From NCBI GenBank assembly GCA_046753625.1, contig JBHHUB010000026.1, positions 1 to 28,644 on the forward strand: a DNA stretch of 28,644 bases, written 5' to 3'. Source of the DNA: JADFOB01 sp046753625. GTDB lineage: Bacteria; Planctomycetota; Phycisphaerae; UBA1845. The notes below the pieces were generated by a model. The model ran no database searches and was not told the DNA's origin. It worked only from the letters and a program-made list of their open reading frames with translations. Both the position numbers and the translations under genes were made by a program. This document shows positions 1-7,086 of this stretch, one piece after another (the stretch's first letter is position 1; the number at the start of each line of letters is the position of its first letter).

Positions 1-1
1 G

Positions 2-151
2 CCCCCGGTGCCGCCGTTGCGCGGCGCGAAGCAAGGCGCGGCAGCATTCCCACTCCCCGCATGGCAGCAAAACTCCGCCCGCTGGGACCGCCTGACCGCC
101 CGCACGCTCCGCCTCTGCGGAGTCCCGTGGTTTCAGCCTGCGGCACGATAG
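2..151 (+). CDS. C-terminal end of an unidentified protein (partial)
   Basis: One plus-strand frame is open from the left edge to a TAG at 149-151. It ends with a peptide rich in Trp, Phe and Arg (ending WFQPAAR) whose codons mostly end in G or C, as in the genuine genes of this window. No family can be recognised from about 49 residues. A second frame is open to 177 but has poorer codon bias. The coding status is an inference; the region could also be non-coding. Confidence 0.3.
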   Translation, partial: PPVPPLRGAKQGAAAFPLPAWQQNSARWDRLTARTLRLCGVPWFQPAAR

Positions 152-226
152 TGGCCAAGCCCGTGTGTACCCGATAAGATAGGTTGTCCGAGACTACTTG
201 GTTCGCACGCGAGGAGCATGGGGCGA

Positions 227-1249
227 ATGACCCGAAGAACGAAAACGACCCACGGCGGGCAGCGCCCGCGTTTTGCATTTACCATCATCGAGCTGCTGGC
301 CGTGATCAGCATTATCGGCCTCCTGGTTGCCATTGTTGTGCCCGCGCTCAGCCGGGGACGCCTGCACGCCCAGTCAACCGGCTGCCTGTCCAATCTGCGC
401 GAGTTGAGCCGGGGTTTGCAGATTTACGCTGACGAGAACGATGGTGCTCTGGTCGCCAGTCGCCAGTTCGAGCGGGGCACAGAAGAGGAGAACCTCTACG
501 ATGTCGGCAACGGGATGAAGAATCGGCCGCGCTGGATGGCCACGATTGGGGTGGAGATCGGTCTTTACGGATTCAATACACCGGATCCCAATGATTCGCG
601 GCAAGATTACGATCACAAGGCTTATGCGTGCCCGACGGAACCGACCTGGGTGGATGAACGCAACCACGGATACGGCTACAACTATCAGTTCTTGGGCAAC
701 GGTCGGCAGCTGGCGGAAACGGGGCGGTACCGGAATTTTCCCGTGCTGCAAAGTCAGATCACAAGCCCGAGTGGAACGGTCATCGCCGGAGACAGCATGG
801 GGACCGCCGCCGCTTTTGCGGCCAACGCGCGGGCGGGTTACTCCAACAATGGAACGGAGCTGGCCACCAAAGGAAACCACGGCTATACCCTTGATCCACC
901 GCGACTGACGGATCGCTCCGACCGCGGCCCGGGCGATGCTCCCAACGATCCCCGTTCGGGCGTCGATCCTCGCCACGGCAAGAAGGCCAACGTGGTCTTC
1001 TTCGACTCTCATGCCGAAGGAAAAACACCGATCAGTCTCGGCTATCGCCTGGGGGAGGGTGGCTGTTTCGTCATGAGCGATGTGAACGAGTCCTGCTTCG
1101 TTGGATCAGGTGGCGGGAGCGTCGGATCGTTTGGACATGCGGGCTCGGGTGCGGCGCCGGAAGCCAGCGCTCAGCAAAACCTCGATCCACCGACCAACCG
1201 GTTTTTCTCCGGAAATGGTCGCGACCAGGATCCGCCTCGCGTGTATTGA
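227..1249 (+). CDS. prepilin-type (pseudopilin-like) protein 1
   Basis: This is a type IV pilin / type II secretion pseudopilin-like protein, probably processed by a prepilin peptidase and inserted in the inner membrane. A short basic leader ending in RFA is followed by FTIIELLAVISIIGLLVAIV: the conserved Glu at mature position 5 and a roughly 20-residue hydrophobic helix. A C-terminal block with FFDSHAE matches the H/DG-type ending of the large planctomycete prepilin family. After it comes a Gly/Ser-rich tail. The residue before the cleavage site is Ala instead of the usual Gly. The start at 227 is chosen because GAGGAG (211-216) lies 10 bases before it; an ATG at 218 would be only 1 base from that site. 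The gene stands alone. The substrate or structure it builds is unknown. Confidence 0.85.
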   Translation: MTRRTKTTHGGQRPRFAFTIIELLAVISIIGLLVAIVVPALSRGRLHAQSTGCLSNLRELSRGLQIYADENDGALVASRQFERGTEEENLYDVGNGMKNRPRWMATIGVEIGLYGFNTPDPNDSRQDYDHKAYACPTEPTWVDERNHGYGYNYQFLGNGRQLAETGRYRNFPVLQSQITSPSGTVIAGDSMGTAAAFAANARAGYSNNGTELATKGNHGYTLDPPRLTDRSDRGPGDAPNDPRSGVDPRHGKKANVVFFDSHAEGKTPISLGYRLGEGGCFVMSDVNESCFVGSGGGSVGSFGHAGSGAAPEASAQQNLDPPTNRFFSGNGRDQDPPRVY

Positions 1250-1374
1250 TCGATTCATTGCCTGGTTGGGCGCACGCCCTGTTGGCAACCCAATGGTAAG
1301 CGCTCGGTCGTCTACACGTGGACAATCTTTCAAGTGGGAATGGTTTTGCCCGTGTTTTGCGCCTTGGTGGGCGG

Positions 1375-1476
1375 CTAGGATTCCTGCTTGTTGATAGTTT
1401 CGAGTCGCTCGGCCTTCCAGGCGGCCGGGTAGAGGCGGTTGGGGTTCTCGCCGCGGGGTACGATCGGTGACTTCAT
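1375..1476 (-). CDS. possible 33-residue micro-protein
   Basis: A short minus-strand frame opens with ATG at 1476, directly after an in-frame TGA, and ends in TAG. It encodes MKSPIVPRGENP, then a segment with NRLYPAAWK, and ends INKQES. Nearly all codons end in G or C, like the real genes around it, and the residue mix (Trp, Tyr, Glu, Lys, Asn) looks protein-like. A purine-rich GGTGGGG lies about 5 bases before the ATG. No family is recognised. It lies beyond the terminator at 1583-1621, so it would need its own promoter, and none is obvious. Treat it as a candidate only. Confidence 0.35.
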   Translation of the reverse strand: MKSPIVPRGENPNRLYPAAWKAERLETINKQES

Positions 1477-1582
1477 TCAGACCCCACCGTTAGCCGGTGA
1501 CGCCCTTGTGAGTCGGATTCTCTACCCCGCGGACGCGGTGAGGTCGCCTTCGTGGCGACGGGGTTGGCCAGTCTCGCTGGGC

Positions 1583-1621
1583 AAACAAAAGGCGGAGCCA
1601 TTCATTTCGAATCGCTCCGCC
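1583..1621 (-). terminator. Rho-independent terminator of the small cationic protein gene
   Basis: Arms GGCGGAGC (1591-1598) and GCTCCGCC (1614-1621) pair perfectly. An inner ATTC/GAAT stem extends the hairpin past a single C-C mismatch. Read on the minus strand, the hairpin is followed by TTTTGTTTG. It lies 65 bases after the stop at 1686. Confidence 0.85.
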
Positions 1622-1685
1622 TGAATCCTGTCCGGCAGCGATCGCGCTGACGCGCGGTGCCACCGAAGTTACTTGTCGCCGAACC

Positions 1686-2123
1686 CTAGCATTTCGGGAA
1701 CTTGAAGGTCTTGCCCTTCACGGTCGGCGATGTGGCGACCATGAACGCGCCGGTCTTCGTGCGGGCGCATGCCTTGATCGGAGCCTTGCCGAACTTGGCG
1801 GTCAAAATGCTCTTGCAGGCCGCCGTCGTGGGATTGCGGGTGTTGAACGTCTTGTTGTTCACCTGGGCCCACTTGCTGAGCTGCGCGCAGGTAACGGTCT
1901 GTACGACCGCCCCCTTGTTGATCCACTTCGCAAAACTGTTCAACACGGTCGTGCTGGGGCGCTGGTACTTGGCCGTGCCACACGTCTGCGTGCAAAGCGT
2001 CTTGAACGAGTTGATCTTATTCTCGAAGGTCTGCTTCACGTTCTTGTAGCCGCGCGGAACCGCAGCGGAGCCCGTCTTGCTACCGCCTGCCGAGTGCTTG
2101 CGTGCCGAAAATTTCGTTACCAT
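1686..2123 (-). CDS. small cationic cysteine-containing protein of unknown function
   Basis: This 145-residue protein matches no family I know. It is Lys/Arg/Thr-rich and basic throughout, with a disordered-looking Ser/Gly N-terminus and six cysteines spread over the rest: LCTQTCGT, VTCAQ, AACKS, KACAR and a final FPKC. There is no signal peptide or membrane segment. The start is set at the ATG at 2123, because GGAG lies 9 bases upstream; a TTG at 2138 overlaps that ribosome site and is unlikely. The gene has its own terminator (1583-1621) and a long upstream region with three strong hairpins (2259-2355), suggesting a single, possibly well-expressed gene. A nucleic-acid-binding role would fit the charge but is only a guess. 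Confidence 0.75.
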   Translation of the reverse strand: MVTKFSARKHSAGGSKTGSAAVPRGYKNVKQTFENKINSFKTLCTQTCGTAKYQRPSTTVLNSFAKWINKGAVVQTVTCAQLSKWAQVNNKTFNTRNPTTAACKSILTAKFGKAPIKACARTKTGAFMVATSPTVKGKTFKFPKC

Positions 2124-2138
2124 ACTCAGGTTCTCCAA

Positions 2139-2511
2139 AAAAAAGCAAAATTCACTTTCGTCCCGACGAGGCGTTCATCGGTACTGAAATGCTGGTGCTT
2201 GAACTACAGCGGCTGTCATCGCAAAAACTATCGGGCGTTGGGCGACGGGGACAACCTGATCCCAGACCGCAGAGACTCTGGGATTTCCAACTCATGTTGT
2301 TGGAAACTCACGGGCTCAAACCGGCCTGGTAGCGCAAAAAACAGGGTTTTGCGCTTCGCCGCGCTGCAGGAAGCCACAGGGGACAGGTCGGTGGCCCCCT
2401 TTCGACGGTGCGCCAAACGCAGCCCACAACGCCGCAAAAAAAAGTTGTTTTTCTTGGATGGGCCTGGCGATTGGTGCGCGTCCTGCGAGAAAAACGGCGC
2501 GTCGGTATGGA
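2139..2511. other. gap with three consecutive strong stem-loops
   Basis: There is no convincing protein gene between the sigma factor stop and the small cationic gene. Three perfect stem-loops follow one another: ATCCCAGA/TCTGGGAT (2259-2266 with 2277-2284), TTTCCAAC/GTTGGAAA (2284-2291 with 2299-2306) and AGCGCAAAA/TTTTGCGCT (2331-2339 with 2347-2355). A run of eight A (2436-2443 region) lies farther right. In minus-strand sense they would sit in the 5' leader of the gene at 2123. They could be a leader RNA, a small RNA or palindromic repeats. Confidence 0.55.
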
Positions 2512-3195
2512 TCACGCGCTGTCGAGTTCGCCGGCTTCCAGGCGTAGTTTGCGAAGGCCGTCAAACAAGCGGGACTTCATAAGCGATTCGGGCAGATCGA
2601 GGATTTCCGCGATCTCGGCACGAGAAAGCTCTTCGACGTATCGAAGTCGCAGCACTTCCTGGTAGATGTCAGGCAGGGCATCAACCATGTCCGCCAATCG
2701 CGCGTTGTCCTCATTGCGGACCAAACGCGTCAACTGCCCGGTCAAATCGCCCGCCAATCCGGACGGCGGTGGACCCGCGTTCTCGTCGGGATGACGCCCC
2801 CTCCGCCGGATAACATTCAAGCAATGATTGCGGGCGACCTTGTACAACCACGGTCGAAAACCCTCGGGAATCTCACGAGCGGCCAGCACCTTGCAGCAAA
2901 TGTCCTGAACCGCATCCTCGCAGTCGTCCCGACGACGAAGGTAGCCCCAGCAGAACCGGAACAACACGTCCCGGTAGAGCTCGTCCAGCAGCTCGGCGGC
3001 ATCGACCTCGCCGGCTCGGAGGCGAAGCACCAGCGACGGCGTCAACGCCAACGTTCGATTCAAGGATGTTTCCGACGGTCCGCTCACCAACATCTCATTT
3101 CGAAACGGAATTCGCCGACCGCGGGCAATGCGGCTACCGCCCATGTACCAAACCCAACAGCCAGGCCGCCGCCCGGGTCCGCGGCCGATGTTCAC
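2512..3195 (-). CDS. ECF-type RNA polymerase sigma factor
   Basis: This is a sigma-70 family extracytoplasmic-function sigma factor that would redirect RNA polymerase. Region 2 is visible as LLDELYRDVLFRF followed by a DCEDAVQDIC segment. Region 4 is visible as LPDIYQEVLRLRY, then a helix-turn-helix with SRAEIAEILDLPESLMKSRL and a basic GLRKLRLE end. The GTG start overlaps the kinase stop as GTGA, with GAGG just upstream, pointing to translational coupling with the upstream kinase gene. The first 35 or so residues are atypical, so an internal ATG at 3093 is possible, though it has no clear ribosome site. The partner kinase carries an anti-sigma-like zinc motif, so the two probably form one regulatory unit (inference). 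Confidence 0.85.
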   Translation of the reverse strand: MNIGRGPGRRPGCWVWYMGGSRIARGRRIPFRNEMLVSGPSETSLNRTLALTPSLVLRLRAGEVDAAELLDELYRDVLFRFCWGYLRRRDDCEDAVQDICCKVLAAREIPEGFRPWLYKVARNHCLNVIRRRGRHPDENAGPPPSGLAGDLTGQLTRLVRNEDNARLADMVDALPDIYQEVLRLRYVEELSRAEIAEILDLPESLMKSRLFDGLRKLRLEAGELDSA

Positions 3196-4769
3196 GGAGC
3201 CTCGGCGGCGTGCTGCTGCTGCAAGCGTCGCGACTCGATCTCCTCGCTAACCTCCCGGAACCGCTCCGGATCGTCAAGCATACCCGCGCCGTAGATATCC
3301 CGCAGCAACGAAAGCGCGCGCGGATACTGTTTGACCCACCGCTGCGGCTCTTGATCCATCATGTCCAAAGCGTCCAGGAGCACATCCTCACACACGCGCA
3401 GATCGCGGGGCTTGCGCCGCGCGCGCAGCAGATCCGCGAGGGAAAGGCTGACGGCAACCACGTCATCCGAAAGATGCAGGCGTTGGAAGGAGACCAGGGC
3501 CTTGCGATAATGCGGCTCCGCCGCGTCCAAGTGCCCCTGGGCATGACGTGATTCGGCCAGCAAGCGCTCCAAAATGGCCTGATGCTGCTCCTCCAGCCGC
3601 GCATTCCGGATCGCCGCGTCCTGCAAACCGCGTTCCGCCTGGCCGACCCAATATGCCGCCGCAAGCATCACGCCCAGCAAGGTTGCCAGCGTTACGAAGA
3701 ATAGCTTGTGCCGAACGACGAGCTTGCCGAATCGATACCAACTGCTTGCCGGACGGGCGAGAATCGGCTGATCGGCCAGATGCCGCACGATGTCCTCCGC
3801 CATCGCACCGGGACCGTGGTAGCGCCTGGCCGGGTCTTTTTCCAGCGCCTTGAGCAGGATGGTCTCCAGGTCGCCGCGTAGCGCCCGGTTGAGATGCCCC
3901 GGACGCGGCGGCGGTTCCTCGCTGATGATCCGCACCGCCTCATGCAGTTGATGGCGGCTGACGATCAAGGGCAAACGGCCCGTCAGCATTTCGAAAAGAA
4001 CGACACCGAGCGAATAGACGTCGCTTCGGACGCCGATCTGATCCAGATCACCCCGCGCCTCCTCAGGACTCGTGTAGGGCAACGTTCCGATAACTTGGCC
4101 CACGTCGGTTCCCGTCAAGGTGAGCCCGGCATCGGGATCGGTGATTCTCGCCAGCCCGAAGTCAAGCACCTTGGGGTTCCCTTCGTCGTCGACAAGGATG
4201 TTGCTGGGTTTAAGGTCACGATGAATCACGCCGCGCTGATGGGCGTAGTTGATCGCGTCACAGACCTTGCAAAACAGATCCAACCGAGCCGCAATGGTAA
4301 GCTCGTGAACGCGTACGTAGACGTTCAGCGGAACCCCGTGGACGAGCTCCATGGCGAAATAGTCGATGCCGTCTTCGGTCCGACGGGCCTCATAGATTGC
4401 ACCGATCGCGGGGTGACGCAGGCGCGCGAGCGTCTGCGCCTCCCGCTGGAACAACTTCACGCGGTACTCATCGTTGTGGCCGCCTCGAATCACCTTGATG
4501 GCAACCGTGCGCTTGGTCCGGGGCTGCTCCCCCTCGTAGACGATCCCCATCCCGCCCTCCCCCAGGTACCGGAGCATCCGGTACGGTCCGATTTTGTCCG
4601 GTGGCTTCGGCGGAGCGGGGGCGGCGGAGGTGGCGACGGCCTCGATCCCCGACTGAAAGAACTTGGCCCGATCCCGACAACGCGGGCACGAGCGCAGGTG
4701 GTCCATGACCTCCGGCGCCTTGCGGTCGATTCCGCTCCAGAGCTCGCGTTCGGTAACGTGACAGGTCAT
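3192..4769 (-). CDS. membrane serine/threonine kinase with anti-sigma-like zinc motif
   Basis: A 525-residue Hanks-type kinase. Residues 1-35 hold a zinc anti-sigma-like motif (H24-x3-C28-x2-C31, with C3/H4 upstream). The kinase domain runs from about 62 to 335: glycine loop GEGGMG (70-75), lysine K92 in AIKVI, HRDLKPSN (183-190), DFG (203-205) and SPE (234-236) in the activation segment. A transmembrane helix lies at about 356-374, so the kinase faces the cytoplasm. The remaining roughly 150 residues are helical with a TPR-like LDAAEPHYRKAL stretch. The stop overlaps the downstream ECF sigma factor start by GTGA. Kinase-linked ECF factors are established in Planctomycetota. That this kinase holds or releases its sigma factor in response to a signal is inference. 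Confidence 0.92.
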   Translation of the reverse strand: MTCHVTERELWSGIDRKAPEVMDHLRSCPRCRDRAKFFQSGIEAVATSAAPAPPKPPDKIGPYRMLRYLGEGGMGIVYEGEQPRTKRTVAIKVIRGGHNDEYRVKLFQREAQTLARLRHPAIGAIYEARRTEDGIDYFAMELVHGVPLNVYVRVHELTIAARLDLFCKVCDAINYAHQRGVIHRDLKPSNILVDDEGNPKVLDFGLARITDPDAGLTLTGTDVGQVIGTLPYTSPEEARGDLDQIGVRSDVYSLGVVLFEMLTGRLPLIVSRHQLHEAVRIISEEPPPRPGHLNRALRGDLETILLKALEKDPARRYHGPGAMAEDIVRHLADQPILARPASSWYRFGKLVVRHKLFFVTLATLLGVMLAAAYWVGQAERGLQDAAIRNARLEEQHQAILERLLAESRHAQGHLDAAEPHYRKALVSFQRLHLSDDVVAVSLSLADLLRARRKPRDLRVCEDVLLDALDMMDQEPQRWVKQYPRALSLLRDIYGAGMLDDPERFREVSEEIESRRLQQQHAAEAP

Positions 4770-5297
4770 GGCAGATTGGCCCGCTCAGAATAGTTCAACC
4801 GCCGATTCGGGGCCCGAACCGACCCCTATATATCATAACCCGCCCGATCCGGGGCCGGCGGAAGTTTTTTTGCTGCATTTTGGGAAATTCGCGAGATTTC
4901 TTCCGTCGAATTCCACGGACCGGTGTCTTGACATATAGGGCACGATTGTGCTAAAAAAGGCGCTAATAACGCCGCAGACGCACGGAGCCGGCCGGCGAAC
5001 CGGCCGCCCCGCCGCGTAGGTACGGCGTGCCCCCGAAACTGAGAACGGTGTTCTGTTTTCGCCGATAAGCTCTTATCCCTGCAAAAGAAGGGATCGCCCC
5101 AGACGGTATGTTGCCCCATTCGGCATTGCGGGGCTCCCGACTAGCGAGGGGGAAGGCGTCGCCGGGCTGGCGGTATGCCGGTAGGCTGGGCCGGCTTCTG
5201 CCAAGCAGATGAGCAGCTACCGCGGGCCGATGTTGGGCGTAAGCAGGCAGACAGTAATTGGTAAGCATCTTGATCGATGCGATTTAGGAGTGCCTTC
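4770..5297. other. divergent intergenic region and long GC-rich leader of prepilin 2
   Basis: There is no protein gene here. On the plus strand, 4928-4956 holds a possible promoter. From about 4958 to 5280 the sequence is dense in hairpins: GGCG/CGCC; CGGCCGG-cgaa-CCGGCCG; AGAAC-ggt-GTTCT (5042-5054); GATAAG-ct-CTTATC (5064-5077); and several imperfect GC stems at 5110-5230. It matches no riboswitch consensus I know. On the minus strand a TATGATATATA stretch near 4825-4840 could be part of the kinase promoter. Confidence 0.45.
4928..4956 (+). promoter_or_regulatory. possible sigma-70-type promoter for prepilin 2
   Basis: TTGACA at 4928-4933 matches the -35 consensus exactly. After 17-18 bases comes CTAAAA/TAAAAA as a weak -10. 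If used, it gives a leader of about 330 bases before the prepilin ATG at 5298. Confidence 0.35.
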
Positions 5298-6425
5298 ATG
5301 GTAACGCAAGTAAGTGCTAGGGGTCGACGCAGCGCGTTTACGCTGATCGAGCTACTCGTCGTAATCGCGATTATTGCATTGTTGATTTCGATTCTCCTGC
5401 CGTCGCTGGAGTCGGCGCGAGCACAGTCGAAGAAGTCGGCCTGCATCGCGCACATTAAGAACATCGCGACCAGCAGTCGAGTCTACGAGGCCGACGACGA
5501 GAACGGCTGGGGCATACCCGTTCACCCCTTGCAGTTTGCGCAGGACGGAAACGACCCGACCTTCATCGGGGCGTATGAGTGGGGAGGGAAGAGTGGCGTG
5601 GGTCGTCCGGGATTTCGCGGCGCCGGCCCCACCAGCGGCGGCGACTTTGACTACATCGGTTCCAAGTATGGTACGAAGCTGGGATTCGGCCCGGCCAGCC
5701 GTCCGATGAATGCCATCCTCTATCCCGGCGGATTCACCGACAACTTGAATCCTCGTTACAACCGCGAGGGCGCTCTACAGGACACCAAGCTCAACCTCGC
5801 GTTGTTCAAGTGTCCCGGTGATGATGGTCCACCTCGTGGGGCCCACTGCCAGGATTGGCTAGACCACACCGATCGCTCTTCGTACGATCATTTCGGAAAC
5901 AGCTATGCGGCCAATATCTTCATGATTTCCGCAGGCCCCACCGAGATGAAGACCAACTCGCCGTACCTCCGCCCCATCACGCGAGTGCTCACCCCGTCGC
6001 GCACGCTGTACTATGAAGAAAACATCGGTCGTTGGGCTTGGTCTTGCCGTCGCGAGATCGACGACTGCACGTGGATTGGACTCGGCGTCGATCCGGGGCC
6101 GACCAAGACCATCAAGGGGTGGCATTCCAAGGACTGGACGTTCAATCGCGCCTTCGTCGATGGGCACGCTGAAAGCCAGAAGACTTGGAACGAGGGGTCG
6201 GAGGATTCCGAGGGTTACGCCACGCACTACCGCAATGAACATCTCCGAACGTATCCACCATTGGATGGATCCGGCGCGCCGGGCGATTTCGAGCAGTATC
6301 GTTGCATTATCGTGCGAGGCAACGGGTGGCAGAAAGACACGATGCCCGCCCAGCTCCTCAGGACCGGCTTGATCCACAACGGCGACGGACGCCCCTCCTA
6401 TGAAGGATGCGTCCAGACCGACTAG
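5298..6425 (+). CDS. prepilin-type (pseudopilin-like) protein 2
   Basis: A second, unlinked prepilin-family protein of 375 residues. A short basic leader (ARGRRSA) precedes the FTLIELLVVIAIIALLISIL helix with the conserved Glu at mature position 5. The large extracytoplasmic part ends with an FVDGHAE block typical of the planctomycete H/DG-type prepilins. Ala replaces Gly before the cleavage site, as in prepilin 1. TTAGGAG lies 7 bases before the ATG at 5298, which fixes the start; an ATG-like codon at 5277 would precede that ribosome site. A perfect terminator follows at 6468, so this is a single-gene transcript. Its role (pilus-like or secretion-related fibre, or surface protein) cannot be read from sequence. 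Confidence 0.88.
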   Translation: MVTQVSARGRRSAFTLIELLVVIAIIALLISILLPSLESARAQSKKSACIAHIKNIATSSRVYEADDENGWGIPVHPLQFAQDGNDPTFIGAYEWGGKSGVGRPGFRGAGPTSGGDFDYIGSKYGTKLGFGPASRPMNAILYPGGFTDNLNPRYNREGALQDTKLNLALFKCPGDDGPPRGAHCQDWLDHTDRSSYDHFGNSYAANIFMISAGPTEMKTNSPYLRPITRVLTPSRTLYYEENIGRWAWSCRREIDDCTWIGLGVDPGPTKTIKGWHSKDWTFNRAFVDGHAESQKTWNEGSEDSEGYATHYRNEHLRTYPPLDGSGAPGDFEQYRCIIVRGNGWQKDTMPAQLLRTGLIHNGDGRPSYEGCVQTD

Positions 6426-6467
6426 ACCGGCGCGTAGACCGCCCTTGCGGCAAACTTGACCGTCGAT

Positions 6468-6511
6468 CCGCCTTCCACCGGCCGCAACGCCGCTGGAAGG
6501 CGGTTTTTTTT
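6468..6511 (+). terminator. Rho-independent terminator after prepilin 2
   Basis: Arms CCGCCTTCCA (6468-6477) and TGGAAGGCGG (6494-6503) form a perfect 10-bp stem followed by eight T (6504-6511). It lies 43 bases after the prepilin stop. Confidence 0.95.
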
Positions 6512-7086
6512 CTTGGAACATGCCGTCCCGAGCCGCGTGGCTTCAGCCCGCGCGGCGGTGCGGCTTTCGCTCGCCAGCCGCTTCATGACAGATGCCGCCG
6601 GGCTACGCCCGAGGGGGTGCAAGAAGGTTTTGGCGGCTTCCAAGGAGCGTCCGAGCCCCGTTTACGGGGGTTTCCCGCGAAGCGGGCTACTAGGCCGGTC
6701 CTTCAGGGCCGGTCACAGATCATCGGTTCTAGGTCTGCGCCAGCCCGTTTCAACGGGCTTACCCAACGCCAAAAGCCCGTTGAAACGGGCTGGCGATCGG
6801 TGGGAGAGAGGCGGACCGTTTCCCAGGCGTAGAACGTCCGGGCTAGTAGCCCTTCGGGAAAGACCGCTAAAGCGGCCTGCGGGGCGAGCCATCCAAAACG
6901 CCTCGTAATCATACTGCACGGTGTGACCCACAATCCCACGGCCTGAACTGTCATGCACCCCGACCGAGGTTTCTTGAGTTTGGGCGCGGGATCGAGTTCG
7001 GGACACCGCGAGGGCTGAAGCCCTCGGCTCAGCGGCGCGGTTTGGGGGAACCACTCGGGGCACAGCGCGGGATCGCGGCGACTCGC
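6512..7086. repeat. palindromic repeat block (BIME/MITE-like), no gene
   Basis: This stretch is packed with small palindromes: CCCGTTTACGGGG; CCGGTCCTTCAGGGCCGG; AGCCCGTTTCAACGGGCT; CCGCTAAAGCGG; GAGGGCTGAAGCCCTC. The centre is a perfect 22-base inverted repeat (6739-6760 with 6773-6794) whose arms are themselves palindromic. Around it, TTTCCCGCGAAGCGGGCTAC (6671 region) and CTAGTAGCCCTTCGGGAAA (6844 region) form an outer imperfect inverted pair. Open frames across it are by-products of the repeats. No transposase is present. Confidence 0.7.

Larger units (their letters stand above)
1250..1685. other. gap between prepilin 1 and the small cationic protein gene
   Basis: This gap holds a possible 33-residue micro-gene on the minus strand (1375-1476) and a strong minus-strand terminator (1583-1621). 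I see no recognisable RNA gene or mobile element in the remainder. Confidence 0.5.

Noticed and set aside
2331..2355. Hairpin as terminator of the ECF sigma factor gene
   Set aside because: The T-run lies in the loop and stem rather than after the stem on the minus strand, so it does not fit a Rho-independent terminator.
5042..5054. AGAAC-ggt-GTTCT as an SOS/LexA-type box
   Set aside because: Its spacing does not fit known LexA boxes and the neighbouring gene is a prepilin; more likely one of many hairpins in the leader.
6407..6908. Open frames across the palindrome block
   Set aside because: They arise from repeats and overlap a perfect terminator; composition is Arg/Pro-rich without domains.
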